Shown: one piece after another, positions 18,358 through 26,735 of the stretch | Position numbering within the stretch: the first letter of the stretch is position 1 | Layout: each line of letters starts with the position of its first letter | DNA from: Snuella sedimenti | GTDB taxonomy: Bacteria > Bacteroidota > Bacteroidia > Flavobacteriales > Flavobacteriaceae | Direction: 5' to 3' | Length of the DNA: 64,000 nucleotides | NCBI RefSeq assembly: GCF_016428595.1 | Contig: NZ_JAELVQ010000002.1 | Location: forward strand, 1-64,000 | Notes under the pieces: generated by a model | Seen by the model: the letters and a program-made list of their open reading frames with translations, nothing else | What the model was told of the DNA's origin: nothing | Databases searched by the model: none | Position numbers and translations under genes: made by a program

Positions 18358-19191
18358 ATGAAGGTGATTAGGGAACTTTTTAATTTCTATATTAATAGTA
18401 GTATTCATGTTGCTCTGTCTGTGTATTCATTGGCTTGGATTACTTTGATTACTTACGGTGTGCCTTACGACGAAAATGTATTGTACTTTATATTTTACGC
18501 TTCAATTACTGGCTACAATTTTGTAAAGTATTTTGGAGTTGCAAAGTTTCATCATAGGCGTTTGGCCAATTGGTTAAAATGGATTCAAATATTTTCGTTT
18601 TTTAGTTTTCTTTTCATGTGTTATTATGCCTTAAGATTACAAACAATTACATTATTGTATATAGGTGGTTTTGGGTTGATAACTTTTTTATATGCCATAC
18701 CATTCTTGCCAAAACGTTTTTTTTTAGATAGTAAACAGAATTTACGAAGTATTGGCGGGTTAAAAGTTTATTTAATTGCTTTGGTATGGGCAGGGGTAAC
18801 CGTTCTTTTACCATTAATAAATAATGGCCAGGGTATTAATATGGATATTGTGTTAACTGCAGTGCAGCGTTTTGTTTTTATTGTCGCTTTAATGCTACCT
18901 TTTGAAATTAGGGATTTACAGTACGATAGTATAAAGCTAGCTACAATTCCTCAAAAAATAGGAGTACAGCAGACAAAATTATTGGGAAGTATGCTATTGT
19001 TGGTTTTCGTTTGGTTGGAATTTTTTAAAGAGCAAACAGGAAGAACTAGTATGATGGCTTTTTTAATAATTGCCTTTTTAACGATGCTCTTTTTGATTTT
19101 TTCAAGAGTAAATCAATCTAAGTTTTATAGTTCGTTTTGGGTTGAGGGCATTCCTATTTTGTGGTTAATATTAGAACTATTATTGTCTTAG
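18358..19191 (+). CDS. UbiA-like polytopic membrane protein
   Basis: A 277-residue inner-membrane protein with seven to eight hydrophobic segments. The stretch PFEIRDLQYDSIKLATIPQK (about 181-200) matches the second Asp-rich motif of UbiA prenyltransferases (D-x-x-x-D followed by K and PxxxG). The first motif position reads NFVKYFG, without the expected N-x-x-x-D pair, so prenyltransferase chemistry is doubtful or altered. It is transcribed convergently with the sigma/anti-sigma pair; the ends overlap by four bases. A -7-like TATTTTTG at 18346-18353 lies just upstream of the ATG. Confidence 0.65.
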   Translation: MKVIRELFNFYINSSIHVALSVYSLAWITLITYGVPYDENVLYFIFYASITGYNFVKYFGVAKFHHRRLANWLKWIQIFSFFSFLFMCYYALRLQTITLLYIGGFGLITFLYAIPFLPKRFFLDSKQNLRSIGGLKVYLIALVWAGVTVLLPLINNGQGINMDIVLTAVQRFVFIVALMLPFEIRDLQYDSIKLATIPQKIGVQQTKLLGSMLLLVFVWLEFFKEQTGRTSMMAFLIIAFLTMLFLIFSRVNQSKFYSSFWVEGIPILWLILELLLS

Positions 19192-19451
19192 TGCTGGATT
19201 TCCTGTAAAGCTTTTTCAAATTCTTGCTTCATGGATTCTTTGCATTTTTTGTCCATGCATTTTACTTCAGATTCGTTAATGGCTTGCGTGAGTTTAGCAT
19301 TGTTTTTTGAGTATTTTCTACACGCTTTACAATACAGAAGGTGAAAGTTTAGTTTTATTTTTTCCCAAAAAGAAGATTCGTTGTATTGGGTTTTATCACA
19401 AACATGATTAGCTTCTTTACAAGGAATCAAGACCTTAATTTTTTTACTCAT
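19188..19451 (-). CDS. small zinc-finger (ZAS/zf-HC2-like) anti-sigma-type protein
   Basis: An 87-residue soluble protein. The pattern C-x5-V-C-D-K followed by FHLLYCKACRKYSKN contains H-x3-C-x2-C, the zinc-binding signature of ZAS anti-sigma factors. The helix preceding it (FWEKIKLN) also matches the family. There is no membrane segment and it ends soon after a second Cys pair (VKCMDKKC). The ATG at 19451 is three bases after the sigma-factor stop codon, so it is translationally coupled to the sigma gene and is the likely regulator of that factor (inference). The gene end overlaps the convergent UbiA-like gene by four bases. Confidence 0.72.
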   Translation of the reverse strand: MSKKIKVLIPCKEANHVCDKTQYNESSFWEKIKLNFHLLYCKACRKYSKNNAKLTQAINESEVKCMDKKCKESMKQEFEKALQEIQH

Positions 19452-19453
19452 AA

Positions 19454-20008
19454 TTAAAACCAATTTTCTTTTAAGCAATCTGCCATAGCTGTACGTGCTC
19501 TGTGAATGATTACCCAAAGGTTAGACGCCGTAATATTTAATTCATTACAAATTACTTCAGTTTCAAGGCCTTGTATGGTTTTCATTTTAAAAACATCGGC
19601 TTGTTTTTTAGGTAATTTACCCAAACATTTATGTATGGCTTCTCCAAGTTCGTTATTCTGTAAAATGTCTTCGGCTGTTTTGTCGTAAGGATCGGCGACG
19701 CGTTCTTCTAACCAGTCACCTTCACTTTCAGAATCATTGTTGTAACCAATACGTACTTCTGCTTTTCCTTTGTTTGAATTTATTTTACGGTAATAATCAA
19801 TAATTTTTCGTTTTAAAATAGAGATTAACCAGGTGCGTTCACTGGATTCTCCTTTAAAATTCTTCATCGATTTTAGGGCGGCTAAAAAAGTGTCTTGTAC
19901 CAAGTCCTGAGCAACCATTTTGTCACTAACTCTAGAAATTGTGTAGTTGTACAAATAATCGGAATACAAATCAATCCAATTATTAGGGTTAATTAGGTTG
20001 TTGGACAT
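19454..20008 (-). CDS. ECF-type RNA polymerase sigma factor
   Basis: A 184-residue sigma-70 family protein of the ECF class. Region 2 contains DLVQDTFLAALKSMKNF and ERTWLISILKRKIIDYYRK. A linker, then region 4 with KKQADVFKMKTIQGLETEVI and an HTH ending in LWVIIHRARTAMADCL. I place the start at the ATG at 20008 (MSNNLINP) and not at 20029, because a -7-like TATTTTTG (minus strand, 20034-20027) overlaps the upstream alternative. It is followed with a two-base gap by the small zinc protein, forming a sigma/anti-sigma operon. Confidence 0.88.
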   Translation of the reverse strand: MSNNLINPNNWIDLYSDYLYNYTISRVSDKMVAQDLVQDTFLAALKSMKNFKGESSERTWLISILKRKIIDYYRKINSNKGKAEVRIGYNNDSESEGDWLEERVADPYDKTAEDILQNNELGEAIHKCLGKLPKKQADVFKMKTIQGLETEVICNELNITASNLWVIIHRARTAMADCLKENWF

Positions 20009-20026
20009 AACAAGCTTTTTGAATTC

Positions 20027-20034
20027 CAAAAATA
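20027..20034 (-). promoter_or_regulatory. -7-like box for the ECF sigma gene
   Basis: CAAAAATA on the plus strand is TATTTTTG on the minus strand, matching TAnnTTTG. No good -33 TTG at the usual distance was seen. It lies inside the possible longer reading frame and helps choose the ATG at 20008. Confidence 0.35.
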
Positions 20035-20054
20035 GGACAAAAAAATGAATATGT

Positions 20055-22094
20055 TTAATTCTTTATCAACCCAGACCGTTTTAACAAGGCTTCAGGTTTT
20101 GGTTCCTGCCCCCTAAAGCGTTTATAAAGTGTCATAGGGTCTTCGGTACCTCCTTTGCTTAAAACATTTTCCTTGAATTTATTGGCAGCCTCTTTATTGA
20201 AAATTCCTAGCTCTTTAAAATATTCAAAAGCATCAGCATCCAAAACTTCGGCCCATTTATAACTGTAATAGCCAGACGAATAACCACCTTGAAAGATATG
20301 TGAGAAAGCTGTACTCATACAGTTTTCTTTTACTTCCGGGTATAAAGAGGTGTCTTTAAAAGCTTTGGCTTCGTGGTTTTTTACATCTGTCATATGGGTA
20401 GGGTCTTGTCCGTGCCAACTCATGTCCAATAACCCAAAACTTAATTGGCGTAAGGTTTGCATACCTTCATGAAATGTTGCCGATGCCTTTATTTTTTCAA
20501 TAAGTTCCATAGGAAGTATTTCTCCTGTCTCATAATGTTTAGCAAAAAGTTCCAAAGCTTCCTTTTCGTAACACCAATTTTCCATAACTTGGCTAGGTAG
20601 TTCTACAAAGTCCCAAAATACACTGGTGCCGGATAGGCTAGGATATGTGGTGTTGGCCAACATGCCATGAAGCGCATGTCCAAATTCATGAAATAGGGTA
20701 GTGACTTCGTTAAAGGTTAAGAGAGATGGTTTTGTTTTTGTTGGTTTCGTGAAGTTGCAAACTATAGAGACATGGGGTCTTTCGTTAATACCATCTTTAA
20801 TATATTGTGGTTTATAAGATGTCATCCAAGCACCGTTGCGTTTACCTGGTCTTGGAAAAAAATCGGCATAGAAAATGGAAATCAAGTTCCCTTCTTTATC
20901 CGTTACTTTATAAGTTAGAACATCTTCATGGTATTTATCTATAGTATTTATTTCTTCAAAATACAGATCAAATAATTTGTTTGCAACGGTAAATGCCCCT
21001 TTAATAACATTTTCTAATTTGAAATATGGTTTTAGGAGTTCGTCATCTAAACTAAAAAGTTTTTGTTTTAATTTTTCCGAGTAATAGGAAGCATCCCATT
21101 TTTCCAATCTGTCTATATTGTCTAGCTCTTTGGCAAATTTCTCTAAGTTTTTAAATTCTTTTGTTGCCGCAGGCTTTGCTTTTTCGAGCAATTCGGTTAA
21201 AAACTCTTGAACCTTTTCGGGTGTTTTGGCCATGCGTTCTTCTAAAACAAAGTGTGCATGTGTTTTATAACCTAAAAGATTAGCACGCTCATGTCTTAGC
21301 TTTACTATCTGAAGTATGTTTGCTTGATTGTCTAAGGCATCATTTTTAAAGCCTTTACTTCCGGCAGCTAATGTTAGTTGCTTTCTAAGGTCACGATTGT
21401 CTGCATAGGTGACAAATGGAATATAGCTTGGATAATCTAAAGTAAAACCCCAACCGTTTTTATTTTTGGATTCGGCGAGTTGCTTAGCAGCTTCTATAGC
21501 ACCTGCTGGAAGCCCTGAGAGATCTTTTTCGTTTGTGATTAGCATTTCAAATTTATTGGTTTCTGCTAATACGTTTTCTCCAAACTTTAATTTAAGAGTG
21601 CTGAGCTTTTTGTCAATATCCCTAAGTTTTTGTTTTTTATCTTCTGGTAAATTGGCACCATTACGAGAAAAACTTTTATACTTTTTATCAAGTAGTGTTT
21701 GTTGTTCGGTAGTCAGATTTAAAGATTCCTTTTGTAAGTATACAGCTTTTACACGCCTAAACAGTGCTTCGTTAAGTGTAATATCGTTACTGAATTCTGA
21801 TAAAAGGGGTGATACTTCTTGTGCGATTTTTTGAATGGTATCATTAGTTTCAGCAGAATTTAAATTAAAAAAGATATTTGATATTCTATCCAATTGCTCT
21901 CCGGAAAAGTCTAAAGCTACAATAGTGTTCTCAAATGTAGGTGTATCTGGATGATTTATAATGGTATCTATTTCAGATTTAGCATTTGAAATGGCTTCCT
22001 TAAAAGCAGGGATAAAATCGGAGTCCTTAATTTTTGAAAAAGGAGCGGTATTATATGGAGTGTTAAAGGATTCTAGTAAATAGTTTTTCGTCAT
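20055..22094 (-). CDS. M3-family metallopeptidase (peptidyl-dipeptidase / oligopeptidase A type)
   Basis: Zinc endopeptidase of 679 residues, the usual length for the Dcp/PrlC branch of M3. The active site HEFGH (469-473) lies in TLFHEFGHALHGML, with the third ligand Glu about 25 residues on in FWDFVELPSQVMENW. The C-terminal IFQGGYSSGYYSYKWAEVLDADAF segment is the substrate-binding Tyr/Gly motif. No signal peptide, so cytoplasmic degradation of short peptides is likely. The last six residues are ordinary. It is preceded by about 145 bp that include a candidate small RNA on the other strand. Confidence 0.93.
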   Translation of the reverse strand: MTKNYLLESFNTPYNTAPFSKIKDSDFIPAFKEAISNAKSEIDTIINHPDTPTFENTIVALDFSGEQLDRISNIFFNLNSAETNDTIQKIAQEVSPLLSEFSNDITLNEALFRRVKAVYLQKESLNLTTEQQTLLDKKYKSFSRNGANLPEDKKQKLRDIDKKLSTLKLKFGENVLAETNKFEMLITNEKDLSGLPAGAIEAAKQLAESKNKNGWGFTLDYPSYIPFVTYADNRDLRKQLTLAAGSKGFKNDALDNQANILQIVKLRHERANLLGYKTHAHFVLEERMAKTPEKVQEFLTELLEKAKPAATKEFKNLEKFAKELDNIDRLEKWDASYYSEKLKQKLFSLDDELLKPYFKLENVIKGAFTVANKLFDLYFEEINTIDKYHEDVLTYKVTDKEGNLISIFYADFFPRPGKRNGAWMTSYKPQYIKDGINERPHVSIVCNFTKPTKTKPSLLTFNEVTTLFHEFGHALHGMLANTTYPSLSGTSVFWDFVELPSQVMENWCYEKEALELFAKHYETGEILPMELIEKIKASATFHEGMQTLRQLSFGLLDMSWHGQDPTHMTDVKNHEAKAFKDTSLYPEVKENCMSTAFSHIFQGGYSSGYYSYKWAEVLDADAFEYFKELGIFNKEAANKFKENVLSKGGTEDPMTLYKRFRGQEPKPEALLKRSGLIKN

Positions 22095-22150
22095 TTTAAG
22101 AAGGGGATAAAAATTACAGTTATTACTATGCGCGCATAATATATTTTTTA

Positions 22151-22241
22151 TATATTTGCCAAGTAAAATTTATAAGGTGACTAACTTATAATAATTCGGT
22201 TTTATATTTGATGGGCCCCGAAGATTGTTCGGGGCTTTTTT
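22151..22241 (+). ncRNA. candidate small RNA with promoter element and strong terminator
   Basis: On the plus strand, a -7-like TATATTTG (22151-22158) is followed by a hairpin pairing 22170-22176 with 22185-22191 (7 bp, 8-nt loop). A perfect 8-bp GC-rich stem then pairs 22215-22222 with 22228-22235 and runs into six Ts (22236-22241), a textbook intrinsic terminator. No plus-strand protein gene precedes it: both neighbours are on the minus strand. This gives a possible transcript of about 75 nt. The T-run is on the wrong side for a purE terminator. A matching -33 element was not found, and I cannot name the family; Bacteroidota motifs such as Flavo-1 are possibilities to test. Confidence 0.5.
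22215..22241 (+). terminator. intrinsic terminator, plus strand
   Basis: GCCCCGAA and TTCGGGGC form a perfect 8-bp stem around a GATTG loop, followed directly by six Ts. The orientation is opposite to the flanking M3 peptidase and purE genes, supporting a plus-strand transcript. Confidence 0.8.
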
Positions 22242-22722
22242 ATTTTAAGTCTTTGGCCGATTCGTGTACTTTTTGCTTCAGTTCTTCTTTGTAAGCTATG
22301 AGTTTATTTAAAACATCTACATTATGAGAACCAATTATTTGAGCGGCTAAAATACCTGCATTTTTAGCGCCATTAAGAGCTACAGTGGCAACAGGAACAC
22401 CGCCTGGCATTTGGAGAATGGAAAGAACAGAGTCCCAACCATCTATAGAATTACTACTTTTTACAGGAACTCCAATTACCGGTAGAGGAGATAATGAAGC
22501 TATCATTCCTGGTAAATGGGCAGCACCACCAGCACCGGCAATAATTACAGAGAATCCTCTAGTATGTGCGTTTTGTCCATAATCAAATAGTTTTTCCGGG
22601 GTTCTATGTGCAGATACAATATCCACTTCAACCTCTATATGGAAACTGTTTAAGATGTCTATGGCATCTTGCATAACAGGAAGGTCACTTTTACTTCCCA
22701 TAATTATTCCAACTTTACTCAT
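22240..22722 (-). CDS. purE: N5-carboxyaminoimidazole ribonucleotide mutase
   Basis: Converts N5-CAIR to CAIR in de novo purine synthesis, acting after PurK. The 160-residue length, GIIMGSKSDLPVM (5-17, with the catalytic Ser), SAHRTPEKL and the AGAGGAAHLPGM loop are family hallmarks. It follows purK on the same strand after a 93-bp gap holding a GC-rich inverted repeat. Presence of both purK and purE shows the two-step class I route. Confidence 0.96.
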   Translation of the reverse strand: MSKVGIIMGSKSDLPVMQDAIDILNSFHIEVEVDIVSAHRTPEKLFDYGQNAHTRGFSVIIAGAGGAAHLPGMIASLSPLPVIGVPVKSSNSIDGWDSVLSILQMPGGVPVATVALNGAKNAGILAAQIIGSHNVDVLNKLIAYKEELKQKVHESAKDLK

Positions 22723-22738
22723 ACAAATTATATTTTGT

Positions 22739-22813
22739 CAGGTCGAGCGCAGTCGAGACCTAAATTCAAAAATAAGAATATGTAAACAGCTCCCTCGACT
22801 GCGCTCGGGGAGA
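22739..22813. repeat. GC-rich inverted repeat between purK and purE
   Basis: TCGAGCGCAGTCGA (22743-22756) and its near-perfect reverse complement TCGACTGCGCTCG (22795-22807) flank a 38-bp AT-rich spacer. Each arm is itself partly palindromic. The GC-rich arms stand out in this AT-rich genome, and similar TCGACTGCGCTCGA units are, to my recollection, dispersed through many flavobacterial genomes. In the purK-purE transcript it would form a stable hairpin that could affect readthrough or mRNA stability. Confidence 0.75.
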
Positions 22814-22815
22814 CG

Positions 22816-23970
22816 TTATTCACTTATTACCTTAATGGTATTTTTTACTTCTTCTGCAATCCGTCGGGCTTCGCTTAAATCTGCATTTACAATGGTAACA
22901 TGTCCCATTTTACGAAACGGTCTGGTCTGTTTTTTTCCATAAATATGTGGTGTAACACCTTCCATTTTTAAAATGGCTTCAATATTTTGATAAACAACAT
23001 TACCCGTATACCCTTCAGCACCTACTAAATTTACCATCACACCACCTAGTTTACTAGCTGTTCGTCCTAAAGGTAAACCTAAGATTGCTCGGAGGTGTTG
23101 CTCAAATTGCGATGTGTAGCTGGATTCAATAGTGTGATGCCCTGAATTATGAGGTCTTGGAGCTACTTCATTTATTAGAATAGCATCGTCTTTGGTTTGG
23201 AACATTTCTACAGCCAAAAGCCCCACATGGTTAAAAGCTTTTGAGGTTTCTAAAGCAACTTGTTCAGCTTTTTTTGCCACAGTTTCTGGAATTCTAGCTG
23301 GACAAATTACATATTCCACCTGATTAGCCTCTGGATGGAATTCCATTTCTACAACAGGGAAGGTTGTTGTTTCCCCAGATGCACTACGGGCAACTATTAC
23401 AGATAATTCATTTTTAAAAGGCACCAACGTTTCAGCAATACATTCTACATTTGGTAAACCATCTAGATCGTCAATTGTTTTTACAATTTTAACACCAGTG
23501 CCATCATATCCAAACTGTGCCGATTTCCAAACAAAAGGTAGTTTTAATCCACCATTATCTATAGCGTCTTTAATTTCTGATGTGTAAGCAAAACGTGAGA
23601 ATGGCGCTGTTGGTAGATTGTTATCAGTGTAAAATAATTTTTGTTTTGCTTTGTTTTGAATGGTACGGAGTGTTTTGGATCCGGGGTGTACCTTTATCCC
23701 TTCTTTTTCGAGAGCTTCCAAGGCATCAACATTGACGTTTTCAATTTCTATGGTAAGCACATCAACGTGTTTCCCAAAATTGTAAACCGTATTGTAATCC
23801 ATTAAATCACCTAAATGGAACTCATTGCTGGCAATTTTACAGGGTGCATCGTTGCTAGCATCTAAAACACTGGTATATATATCAAATTTTCTGGTATCGT
23901 TAAGCAGCATTTTTCCTAACTGGCCGCCACCAAGAATACCAAGTTTAAAATTTGAAGAAAAATAATTCAT
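22816..23970 (-). CDS. purK: 5-(carboxyamino)imidazole ribonucleotide synthase
   Basis: ATP-grasp enzyme that carboxylates AIR with bicarbonate in purine synthesis. The N-terminal KLGILGGGQLGKMLL (8-22), the central KSAQFGYDGTGVKI ATP-grasp loop and the C-terminal INEVAPRPHNSGHHTIE motif (metal and substrate binding) are all present. The length of 384 residues is normal. It is upstream of purE in the same orientation; they probably form one transcript. The upstream side is a 477-bp intergenic region shared with the divergent hpt-adk fusion. Confidence 0.96.
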   Translation of the reverse strand: MNYFSSNFKLGILGGGQLGKMLLNDTRKFDIYTSVLDASNDAPCKIASNEFHLGDLMDYNTVYNFGKHVDVLTIEIENVNVDALEALEKEGIKVHPGSKTLRTIQNKAKQKLFYTDNNLPTAPFSRFAYTSEIKDAIDNGGLKLPFVWKSAQFGYDGTGVKIVKTIDDLDGLPNVECIAETLVPFKNELSVIVARSASGETTTFPVVEMEFHPEANQVEYVICPARIPETVAKKAEQVALETSKAFNHVGLLAVEMFQTKDDAILINEVAPRPHNSGHHTIESSYTSQFEQHLRAILGLPLGRTASKLGGVMVNLVGAEGYTGNVVYQNIEAILKMEGVTPHIYGKKQTRPFRKMGHVTIVNADLSEARRIAEEVKNTIKVISE

Positions 23971-24244
23971 TCTATTGTATTTTACTGAAATTAGACCACA
24001 GCTAAGTGGCTTGGAATATGCAAAAATACACTTAAAAATGGAACATCCATAACTAAAGTTTAATACCTGATCTTGATATGATGGTAATGAGCTTTATGTA
24101 AATATGTAAACCAGAATGGATGATCGAATAGGTAATAAAAACTAAATGAAACCGCCATAGTTAACGTAACCATGTAACACATAGGGAGTGATTATTTGCT
24201 CATTAAACGTTGTACTATCTATATAGGGCAAACAAAATAAGCAG

Positions 24245-24298
24245 ATGAAACGAACATTAACAAAATTTAAGCATTTTTTCACAAAAGGGAATGTTTAA
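24245..24298 (+). CDS. putative 17-residue basic peptide, repeat copy A
   Basis: ATG to TAA encodes MKRTLTKFKHFFTKGNV, a strongly basic, aromatic peptide. The inverted repeat copy encodes MKRALRNFKNYFTKGNV with the same length and the same stop. The eight base differences between them are spread over all codon positions, so there is no clear sign of selection on the protein. It may be a chance frame in a repeat. Confidence 0.2.
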   Translation: MKRTLTKFKHFFTKGNV

Positions 24299-24360
24299 AA
24301 TTTTTAATGTGGGAGCGTAGCGATTACATACGTTCTCAATTTTATCATTAATATAAAATC
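24245..24360 (+). repeat. dispersed repeat copy A with 17-codon ORF and hairpin
   Basis: Matches 27482-27603 in inverted orientation. Over the first 65 bp, from the ATG onward, 57 bases are identical with no indel. A hairpin with different stem sequence and a shared tail (AATTTTAT followed by AATATAAAATC or a close variant) come after. Copy A has an ORF at 24245-24298 encoding MKRTLTKFKHFFTKGNV. Its hairpin pairs 24313-24319 with 24329-24335. Confidence 0.7.
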
Positions 24361-24447
24361 AAATGAATTATCATAATTTAAACGTATAAAAAAATGGTTA
24401 TTCCTTAATCTATTGATTATCTTTGCGTCTTTCAAAATGTATTAGTC

Positions 24448-25557
24448 GTGTTACAATTTCATGATAAATTTTTTAAGCCATTTATTTCGGCCCAAAGCAT
24501 AGACCAAGCTCTGGATCGTATGGTCAATGAAATAGCTAAAGATGTTGGTGACGAAATTCCTGTGTTTGTTGGTATTTTAAATGGATCGTTTATGCTAGTA
24601 AGCGATTTTGTTAAGAAATACCCCAAGCCATGTGAAGTAACCTTTATAAAGTTGGCTTCGTACGAAGGCGTTAAGTCCAGTGAGGATATTCAACGTTTAA
24701 TAGGTTTGACACAAGATTTAACAGATCGTACGGTTATTATTTTGGAAGATATTATAGATTCTGGTAATACGTTGGCCGAAGTACATCGTATTTTTAAAAA
24801 CGAAGCAGTAAAAACATTAAAGATAGCAACGCTGTTTTATAAGCCCGAAGCCTATAAGAAAGATTTTAAATTACATTATGTAGGTATTGAAATTCCCGAT
24901 AAGTTTATAGTTGGTTACGGACTTGATTATGACGGTCTGGGAAGGGATTTGCCAGAAGTATATCAAATAAAAGAAACACAACACATGACAAACTTAGTGC
25001 TATTTGGCCCTCCAGGAGCTGGAAAAGGAACACAGGCAGAATTTCTTAAAGAAAAATACAATTTAGTTCATATTTCTACAGGTGACGTTTTTAGGTATAA
25101 TATTAAAAATGAAACAGCTTTGGGAATGTTGGCTAAGTCTTACATAGATAAAGGCGAATTGGTGCCGGATCAAGTAACAATAGATATGTTGAATGCCGAG
25201 GTTGAAAAAAATACAGATGCAAATGGTTTTATTTTTGACGGATTTCCAAGAACCAATGCACAAGCTCAAGCTTTGGATACGCTAATGCAAAGTAAGGATT
25301 CGGAAATAAGTGCCATGGTTGCCCTAGAAGTTGAAGATGAGGTTTTGGTACAACGCTTACTTAAACGAGGTGAAACCAGTGGCAGGGCAGACGATGCCGA
25401 TGAGTCAATTATTAGAAACAGAATAACAGAATACTACAATAAAACAGCTGTTTTAAAGGAATATTATTCCGCTCAAAATAAATATTACGGAGTCGACGGT
25501 ATTGGTAGCATTGAAGATATTACCAAGCGATTAAGTAGTGTGATTGACAGTTTATAG
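24448..25557 (+). CDS. adk: fused hypoxanthine phosphoribosyltransferase-adenylate kinase
   Basis: A single 369-residue frame with two enzymes. Residues 1-178 are a hypoxanthine/guanine phosphoribosyltransferase, with PRPP motif EDIIDSGNT (100-108) and IVGYGLDYDGLGRDLP (154-169). Residues 180-369 are an adenylate kinase: P-loop GPPGAGKGT (187-195), FDGFPRT and a short LID (GRADDADESIIRNRI) without zinc cysteines. A GTG start is used. The kinase part begins with its own in-frame ATG (M180), so a separate kinase could also be made by internal initiation. The fusion joins purine salvage (IMP/GMP formation) to AMP phosphorylation. It directly precedes obgE. Confidence 0.94.
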   Translation: MLQFHDKFFKPFISAQSIDQALDRMVNEIAKDVGDEIPVFVGILNGSFMLVSDFVKKYPKPCEVTFIKLASYEGVKSSEDIQRLIGLTQDLTDRTVIILEDIIDSGNTLAEVHRIFKNEAVKTLKIATLFYKPEAYKKDFKLHYVGIEIPDKFIVGYGLDYDGLGRDLPEVYQIKETQHMTNLVLFGPPGAGKGTQAEFLKEKYNLVHISTGDVFRYNIKNETALGMLAKSYIDKGELVPDQVTIDMLNAEVEKNTDANGFIFDGFPRTNAQAQALDTLMQSKDSEISAMVALEVEDEVLVQRLLKRGETSGRADDADESIIRNRITEYYNKTAVLKEYYSAQNKYYGVDGIGSIEDITKRLSSVIDSL

Positions 25558-25669
25558 CATACAAGAAAAACAGACACTACTTAGTTTTTCTATAATTATG
25601 GTAAGCGTTGAGGTTGAAAGTTTTTATTGATAACTTTTAATTTTTTAACTTATCACTTTTAACTTTAAT

Positions 25670-26668
25670 ATGACTGAAGGAAATTTTGTTGATTATGTAA
25701 AAATACATGTTACCTCTGGGAACGGAGGTAAAGGTTCTGCGCATTTACATCGTGAAAAGTATATCGCCAAAGGCGGTCCCGATGGCGGTGATGGTGGTCG
25801 AGGCGGTCATGTAATTATTCGTGGTCAATCTAACCTTTGGACCTTACTGCATTTAAAATTTAAAAGGCACGCAAAAGCTGGCCATGGTGAACATGGTGGA
25901 AAAAGTAGGAGCACCGGGGCTGATGGTGAAGATGTGTATATTGACGTGCCGCTAGGGACTGTAGTACGTGATACAGAGACCAACGATATTATCTTTGAAA
26001 TCATAGAAGAAGGAGAAGAAAAGATTATTGCTGAAGGTGGAAAAGGAGGCCTGGGAAACTGGCATTTTAAGACAGCAACCAATCAAACACCACGTTACGC
26101 CCAACCCGGACTTCCGTTAGAAGAAAAACATATTACTTTAGAATTAAAGGTATTGGCCGATGTAGGTTTAGTTGGTTTTCCTAATGCAGGGAAATCAACG
26201 TTGCTATCGGTAATAACATCTGCAAAGCCTAAAATTGCTGATTATGAATTTACAACACTCAAACCTAATTTGGGAATTGTAAAATATCGGGATTTTCAAA
26301 CCTTTGTAATGGCAGATATCCCAGGGATTATTGAAGGAGCTGCCGAAGGTAAGGGGCTTGGGTATTATTTTTTACGGCATATAGAGCGTAATTCTGTATT
26401 GCTGTTTCTAATTCCAGCCGATGCAGATGATATTAAGAAACAGTACGATATATTGCTTGATGAATTAAGACGCTATAATCCTGAGATGTTGGATAAGGAA
26501 CGTATTATTGCCATTTCTAAATGCGATTTGTTAGATGATGAGCTAAAAGAAGAATTGAAAGAGGAACTGGATAACGAACTACCAATTCCCTATGTATTTA
26601 TATCGTCAGTAGCACAACAGGGTATAACAGAGCTTAAGGATATATTGTGGAAAATACTTAATAATTAG
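25670..26668 (+). CDS. obgE: Obg-family GTPase
   Basis: Essential ribosome-associated GTPase. The glycine-rich Obg domain fills residues 1-160 ([25 protein letters not shown]). The G domain follows, with G1 GFPNAGKST (about 168-176), switch region [11 protein letters not shown]3 DIPG (about 211) and G4-like SKCD near 284. It lacks a long C-terminal extension. At 332 residues it is the short form common in Bacteroidota. It lies 112 bp downstream of the hpt-adk gene, in the same direction. Confidence 0.96.
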   Translation: MTEGNFVDYVKIHVTSGNGGKGSAHLHREKYIAKGGPDGGDGGRGGHVIIRGQSNLWTLLHLKFKRHAKAGHGEHGGKSRSTGADGEDVYIDVPLGTVVRDTETNDIIFEIIEEGEEKIIAEGGKGGLGNWHFKTATNQTPRYAQPGLPLEEKHITLELKVLADVGLVGFPNAGKSTLLSVITSAKPKIADYEFTTLKPNLGIVKYRDFQTFVMADIPGIIEGAAEGKGLGYYFLRHIERNSVLLFLIPADADDIKKQYDILLDELRRYNPEMLDKERIIAISKCDLLDDELKEELKEELDNELPIPYVFISSVAQQGITELKDILWKILNN

Positions 26669-26735
26669 TTTTTTAAGGCTCACAAAGATTTTTAAATTGG
26701 CTCATTTTTGTTTATAATTGAATAAAGAATTCAAT

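Larger units (their letters stand above)
23971..24447. other. 477-bp divergent intergenic region
   Basis: Contains no long open frame. The left half (23971-24240) shows nothing I recognise. The right half holds one copy of a dispersed repeat (24245-24360) with a 17-codon ORF and a hairpin. A -7-like TATCTTTG at 24418-24425 lies upstream of the hpt-adk GTG start, without a clear -33 TTG. Confidence 0.5.

Noticed and set aside
22215-22241. Hairpin as terminator of purE
   Set aside because: The T-run is on the plus-strand side, while purE is read on the minus strand; treated as part of a plus-strand transcript instead.
24448-25557. hpt-adk fusion as a frameshift or assembly artefact
   Set aside because: The frame is continuous, both halves keep all motifs, the junction is smooth, and similar fused proteins are, to my recollection, known in Flavobacteriaceae.
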